A stretch of DNA of 64,000 nt, taken from Flavobacterium hungaricum. GTDB lineage: Bacteria; Bacteroidota; Bacteroidia; Flavobacteriales; Flavobacteriaceae. Each line of letters starts with the position of its first letter. The first letter of the stretch is position 1. The stretch is from contig NZ_PRDM01000002.1 in NCBI RefSeq assembly GCF_015182285.1, positions 620,001 to 684,000 of the forward strand, in the 5' to 3' direction. The position numbers and the translations under genes were made by a program. Under the pieces are notes generated by a model. The model worked only from the letters and a program-made list of their open reading frames with translations. It made no database searches and was not told where the DNA came from. Positions 60,864 to 64,000 of the stretch are shown here, one piece after another.

Positions 60864-62330
60864 ATGAAGGCCACAAATAAAATTTTAGCAGCTTTAGTAG
60901 TATTAGCGCAATTAAGTTGTTATTCTCAAAAGAATACCGATAAAAAAGGTTCTCTATCAAAGTCAAAATCAAAAATACAGGTCTACACGACCGCCGAAAA
61001 TACTAATTTGAAATTGTCGTTATCAAATGATTTTATTTCAAATACCACTACACCACAAACAAAACCAACAGTTTCAATTTCTTTGAATACTGAAAAAACA
61101 GATCAGACTTTTTTAGGAATCGGCGGTGCTGTTACAGATGCAAGTTCCGAGGTTTTTGCTAAACTTTCTCCGAAAAAGCAAAAAGAATTTCTAACGGCCT
61201 ATTACGATAAAAATAAAGGAATCGGGTATTCTTTGGCAAGAACCAATATTCACAGCTGCGATTTTAGCAGCGGCAGCTATACTTATATTCAAGAAGGAGA
61301 TAAAGATTTAAAAACTTTCAATATAGATCACGATCGAAAATATCGTATCCCATTACTAAAAAAAGCAATTGAAACAGCCGGCGGGAAACTAACTTTATTT
61401 GTCAGTCCTTGGAGTCCCCCAGCTTTTATGAAAGACAATAATGATATTTTGCACGGCGGCGTTTTATTGCCTGAGTTTGCACAATCCTGGGCAGACTATT
61501 ATACCAAATTCATTAAAGCTTATGAGAAAGAAGGAATCCCGATTTGGGGTTTAACTATTCAGAATGAGCCAATGGCAAAACAACGCTGGGAATCTTGTAT
61601 TTACACTCCAGAAGCAGAACGTGATTTTCTTAAAAAATTTCTTGGGCCGACTTTAGAAAGAGAAGGACTCGGGGCTAAAAAGGTAATCATCTGGGATCAC
61701 AATCGCGGCGATATGCTGACCAAAAGAGCCAATCTGGTATTCTCAGATCCTGAGGTTTCAAAATACGCTTGGGGAATCGGATTTCATTGGTATGAAACAT
61801 GGAATGGCGGTACTCCAAAATTTGAATCGGTGGGAGAAGTGCATGCCGCTTTTCCAAACAAAAATCTCATTTTTACAGAAGGATGCATAGAAAAGTTTGA
61901 TCCTAAAAACTTTCAATTCTGGGGAAATGCAGAACGATACGGACTTAATATGATCAACGATTTTAATAACGGAACCGTTGGATGGACCGATTGGAATGTA
62001 CTTTTAGATCAAAACGGAGGGCCAAATCATGTAGGCAATTTTTGTTTTGCGCCCATTCATGCCGATACCGCCAAAGACGAATTAATCTATACGCCGATGT
62101 ATTATTATATAGGGCATTTTTCAAAGTTCATTCGTCCCAACGCCAAAAGAATCATTCAAAACATAAGCGATAAAAACTTAATAAGCACTTCTTTTAAAAA
62201 CACTGACGGCAAGATAGTAACTATTGTCATGAACCAATCAGATGCAGAAGTTGTTTATACTATCGCAAACCGCAATTTGCAGCATACCATAACAATTCCA
62301 AAGCATGCGATGCAGACCATTGTTTTCTAA
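60864..62330 (+). CDS. GH30 glycosidase, second copy (lipoprotein)
   Basis: The 488-residue protein has a lipoprotein signal ending AQLSC (C19), so it is membrane-anchored, unlike the first copy. The GH30 barrel is intact, with acid/base E235 (LTIQNEP) and nucleophile E339 (IFTEGC), plus GIGFHWYETW. It is clearly a paralogue of the gene before it (shared KKAIETAGGKL-type and YYYIGHFSKFIRPNAKR segments), suggesting tandem duplication. The best family match is beta-glucosidase/glucosylceramidase-like GH30. It is 16 nt upstream of the third GH30. Confidence 0.92.
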   Translation: MKATNKILAALVVLAQLSCYSQKNTDKKGSLSKSKSKIQVYTTAENTNLKLSLSNDFISNTTTPQTKPTVSISLNTEKTDQTFLGIGGAVTDASSEVFAKLSPKKQKEFLTAYYDKNKGIGYSLARTNIHSCDFSSGSYTYIQEGDKDLKTFNIDHDRKYRIPLLKKAIETAGGKLTLFVSPWSPPAFMKDNNDILHGGVLLPEFAQSWADYYTKFIKAYEKEGIPIWGLTIQNEPMAKQRWESCIYTPEAERDFLKKFLGPTLEREGLGAKKVIIWDHNRGDMLTKRANLVFSDPEVSKYAWGIGFHWYETWNGGTPKFESVGEVHAAFPNKNLIFTEGCIEKFDPKNFQFWGNAERYGLNMINDFNNGTVGWTDWNVLLDQNGGPNHVGNFCFAPIHADTAKDELIYTPMYYYIGHFSKFIRPNAKRIIQNISDKNLISTSFKNTDGKIVTIVMNQSDAEVVYTIANRNLQHTITIPKHAMQTIVF

Positions 62331-62346
62331 CTAAAAAACTATTCAA

Positions 62347-63804
62347 ATGAAATTCAATTTTAAAAACCACATAAAGACCTTATTCTTTGTTGCTGCAGTA
62401 TTTGCTCAGATCAAATGCTCCTCTTCAAATGATACAGTAGATCCAGGGCCGGTAACGCCGCCCGTTGTCATTACAAATGATATCGATGTCTGGATCACAA
62501 AAGGGGACCAAAGTGTTTTATTGGCCAAGCAATCTGGAATTTTAGGATTCAATAATACTGTAAATACCTATACCAATATAGAAGTAGATGCGGCTCAAAA
62601 ATACCAGACAATAGACGGTTTTGGGTATACGCTGACCAGCGGAAGTGTTGATGTAATTAATCAATTAAATGCTTCAAAAAAATCGGCTCTTTTACAAGAA
62701 TTATTTGGTTCTGCAGATAATTCTATCGGGGTAAGTTATTTAAGAATTAGTATTGGCGCATCAGATCTAAGCGCAGATACTTACACTTATGATGATGTTG
62801 CAACGGGCGAAACAGACTTGAATCTGACTAAATTTAGTTTAGAAAAAGACAAAAATTTAATTGCACTTTTAAAAGAAATTCTAGCAATCAATCCGAAGAT
62901 CTTAATTCTGGGGACTCCTTGGTCAGCACCGCTTTGGATGAAAGATCAAAACAGTTTTGTCGGCGGAAAATTAAACACACAATATTATGATGCTTACGCG
63001 AAATATTTTGTGAAATATATTCAGCAGATGAAAGCAGAAGGAATTACGATCGATGCTGTAACTCCTCAAAATGAGCCTTTGCATGACAAAAATAATCCCA
63101 GTATGTACATGTCGGCTTTAGAACAGACAAACTTTATTAAAAATAATTTAGGACCTGCTTTTAAAACTGCTGGCATTACCACAAAAATTATTGCGTACGA
63201 TCATAATTGTGATAAACCAGACTATCCCAAAGCGATCTTGGCCGACGCGGCCGCTTTTCCTTTTGTTGACGGTTCGGCTTTTCATTTGTATGCAGGAGAC
63301 ATCAGCGCGTTGTCAGATGTTTATAATGCCTATCCAACAAAAAACATTTATTTTACAGAACAATGGACTTCTTCGACAGGTGAGTTTGGAGGAGATTTAA
63401 AGTGGCATTTAAAAAATGTAATTGTTGGCGCAATGCGTAATTACAGTAAAAATGCTTTAGAATGGAATTTGGCCAATAACACTTCTTTTGGACCTCACAC
63501 ATCTGGCGGTTGTAATAGCTGTAAAGGCGCGTTAACAATAACTTCTGGTGACAATTTTCAACGCAATGTGGCTTATTACATCATCGCTCATGCTTCAAAA
63601 TTTGTTCCTGCGGGTTCTGTCAGAATCGGTAGTAATATAAGCGGGAATTTACAAAACGTGGCTTTCCTGACACCTACTGGATCAAAAGTTTTGATTGTAG
63701 AAAATGACGGATCGGCAGCAGAAACTTTCAATATTAAATTTAATGGTAAATGGGCAGCAGTTACGCTTGACGCAGGAGCTGTTGGAACTTTTATTTGGAA
63801 ATAA
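62347..63804 (+). CDS. GH30 glycosidase, third copy (subfamily 3-like, probable beta-1,6-glucanase)
   Basis: The 485-residue protein has an N-terminal signal and probable lipid Cys at 24 (FAQIKC) followed by a Ser/Pro spacer. It is only distantly related to the two preceding GH30 proteins. Catalytic residues are E243 (VTPQNEP) and E338 (YFTEQW), with YQTIDGFGYTLTSGS and GTPWSAPLWMKD. These resemble GH30 subfamily 3 endo-beta-1,6-glucanases of Bacteroides. On that basis the locus may target beta-1,6-glucan such as fungal cell-wall glucan or pustulan. This assignment is from memory of the family, not a search. Confidence 0.88.
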   Translation: MKFNFKNHIKTLFFVAAVFAQIKCSSSNDTVDPGPVTPPVVITNDIDVWITKGDQSVLLAKQSGILGFNNTVNTYTNIEVDAAQKYQTIDGFGYTLTSGSVDVINQLNASKKSALLQELFGSADNSIGVSYLRISIGASDLSADTYTYDDVATGETDLNLTKFSLEKDKNLIALLKEILAINPKILILGTPWSAPLWMKDQNSFVGGKLNTQYYDAYAKYFVKYIQQMKAEGITIDAVTPQNEPLHDKNNPSMYMSALEQTNFIKNNLGPAFKTAGITTKIIAYDHNCDKPDYPKAILADAAAFPFVDGSAFHLYAGDISALSDVYNAYPTKNIYFTEQWTSSTGEFGGDLKWHLKNVIVGAMRNYSKNALEWNLANNTSFGPHTSGGCNSCKGALTITSGDNFQRNVAYYIIAHASKFVPAGSVRIGSNISGNLQNVAFLTPTGSKVLIVENDGSAAETFNIKFNGKWAAVTLDAGAVGTFIWK

Positions 63805-64000
63805 AGCAGGATAGAAATAAACTAATTTTCGGATGCTAAAAATCCTAATAAAGTAATTTTTGATAAAGGAAATTGCAACCTTAATTAATTAGAATTTTTT
63901 GACACAAAAAGAGCATTTCTATTAAAAAATCAGAAAGTTAATTAACATAACTTTTAACTAAGTTTTTTTCTTTAAGCCTTTGGAAACACTAGCTTTACAG
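63805..64000. other. AT-rich region after the third GH30; no gene seen
   Basis: No credible start or frame is visible on either strand in the last 196 nt. A minus-strand gene could end just inside the right edge (a frame closing with TAG near 63958), but only about 13 codons would be visible, so it is not called. The glycan locus may continue beyond the window. Confidence 0.4.

Noticed and set aside
63805-64000. Tail of a minus-strand gene at the right edge
   Set aside because: Only about 13 codons would be visible and two frames close within 40 nt, so nothing can be supported.

Overview
The window is from an AT-rich genome of the Bacteroidota, almost certainly a Flavobacterium close to F. 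johnsoniae. The evidence is the gliding-motility and type IX secretion genes (gldE, gldD, gldJ, porU, porV), a SusC/SusD pair, promoters of the flavobacterial type (TAnnTTTG at -7, sometimes with TTG about 18-21 nt upstream), the absence of clear Shine-Dalgarno sequences, and dispersed flavobacterial repeats. No tRNA, rRNA, insertion sequence, prophage or CRISPR array was seen.

Layout. 1-5.2 kb (minus strand): the start of a DUF3078 gene, dxs, and three adjacent paralogues carrying TonB C-terminal domains. 5.3-15 kb (plus): tadA, a SUKH-like gene, then a giant lipoprotein alpha-2-macroglobulin paired with penicillin-binding protein 1C. 15-17.6 kb (minus): rng, a 30-residue COX24/mS38-like protein too short for ordinary ORF calling, and an HU protein. 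17.7-21.4 kb (plus): mutY, ssb, gldE, gldD. 21.5-23.2 kb (minus): a heavy-metal-domain lipoprotein whose 3' end and terminator are duplicated, with an unrelated small orphan gene behind each copy. 23.3-36.8 kb: an EamA transporter, a pair of M16 peptidases, rplU-rpmA, an unknown membrane protein, an AsmA-like protein, miaE, a glycosyltransferase, an AraC regulator and an AhpD-like protein. 36.8-37.4 kb: repeats and a structured-RNA element. 37.5-42.8 kb (minus): an M1 peptidase, pdhC, pdhA and cdd. 42.9-51.2 kb: porV and porU (minus), gldJ and murF (plus). 51.3-63.8 kb: a polysaccharide utilisation locus with a membrane sensor/LuxR regulator, susC, susD and three GH30 glycosidase genes.

How the genes work together. 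PorU and PorV process and deliver type IX cargo, and GldJ, GldD and GldE belong to the gliding/secretion apparatus. The A2M and PBP1C genes form the known bacterial pair thought to guard and repair the envelope. The two M16 genes look like a heterodimer with a split active site. The GH30/SusCD locus probably binds and degrades a beta-glucan; beta-1,6-glucan is the leading inference.

The most unusual signals are the duplicated 3' end with orphan cassettes at 21.5-22.9 kb, two exact 16-bp repeats 33 bp apart upstream of susC, three copies of a Flavo-1-like structured element with compensatory changes, a telomere-like G-quadruplex tract at 24.25 kb, and a perfect palindrome placed in frame inside pdhC. 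Many start sites were moved from the longest ORF, because the upstream extension runs through a promoter or a repeat.
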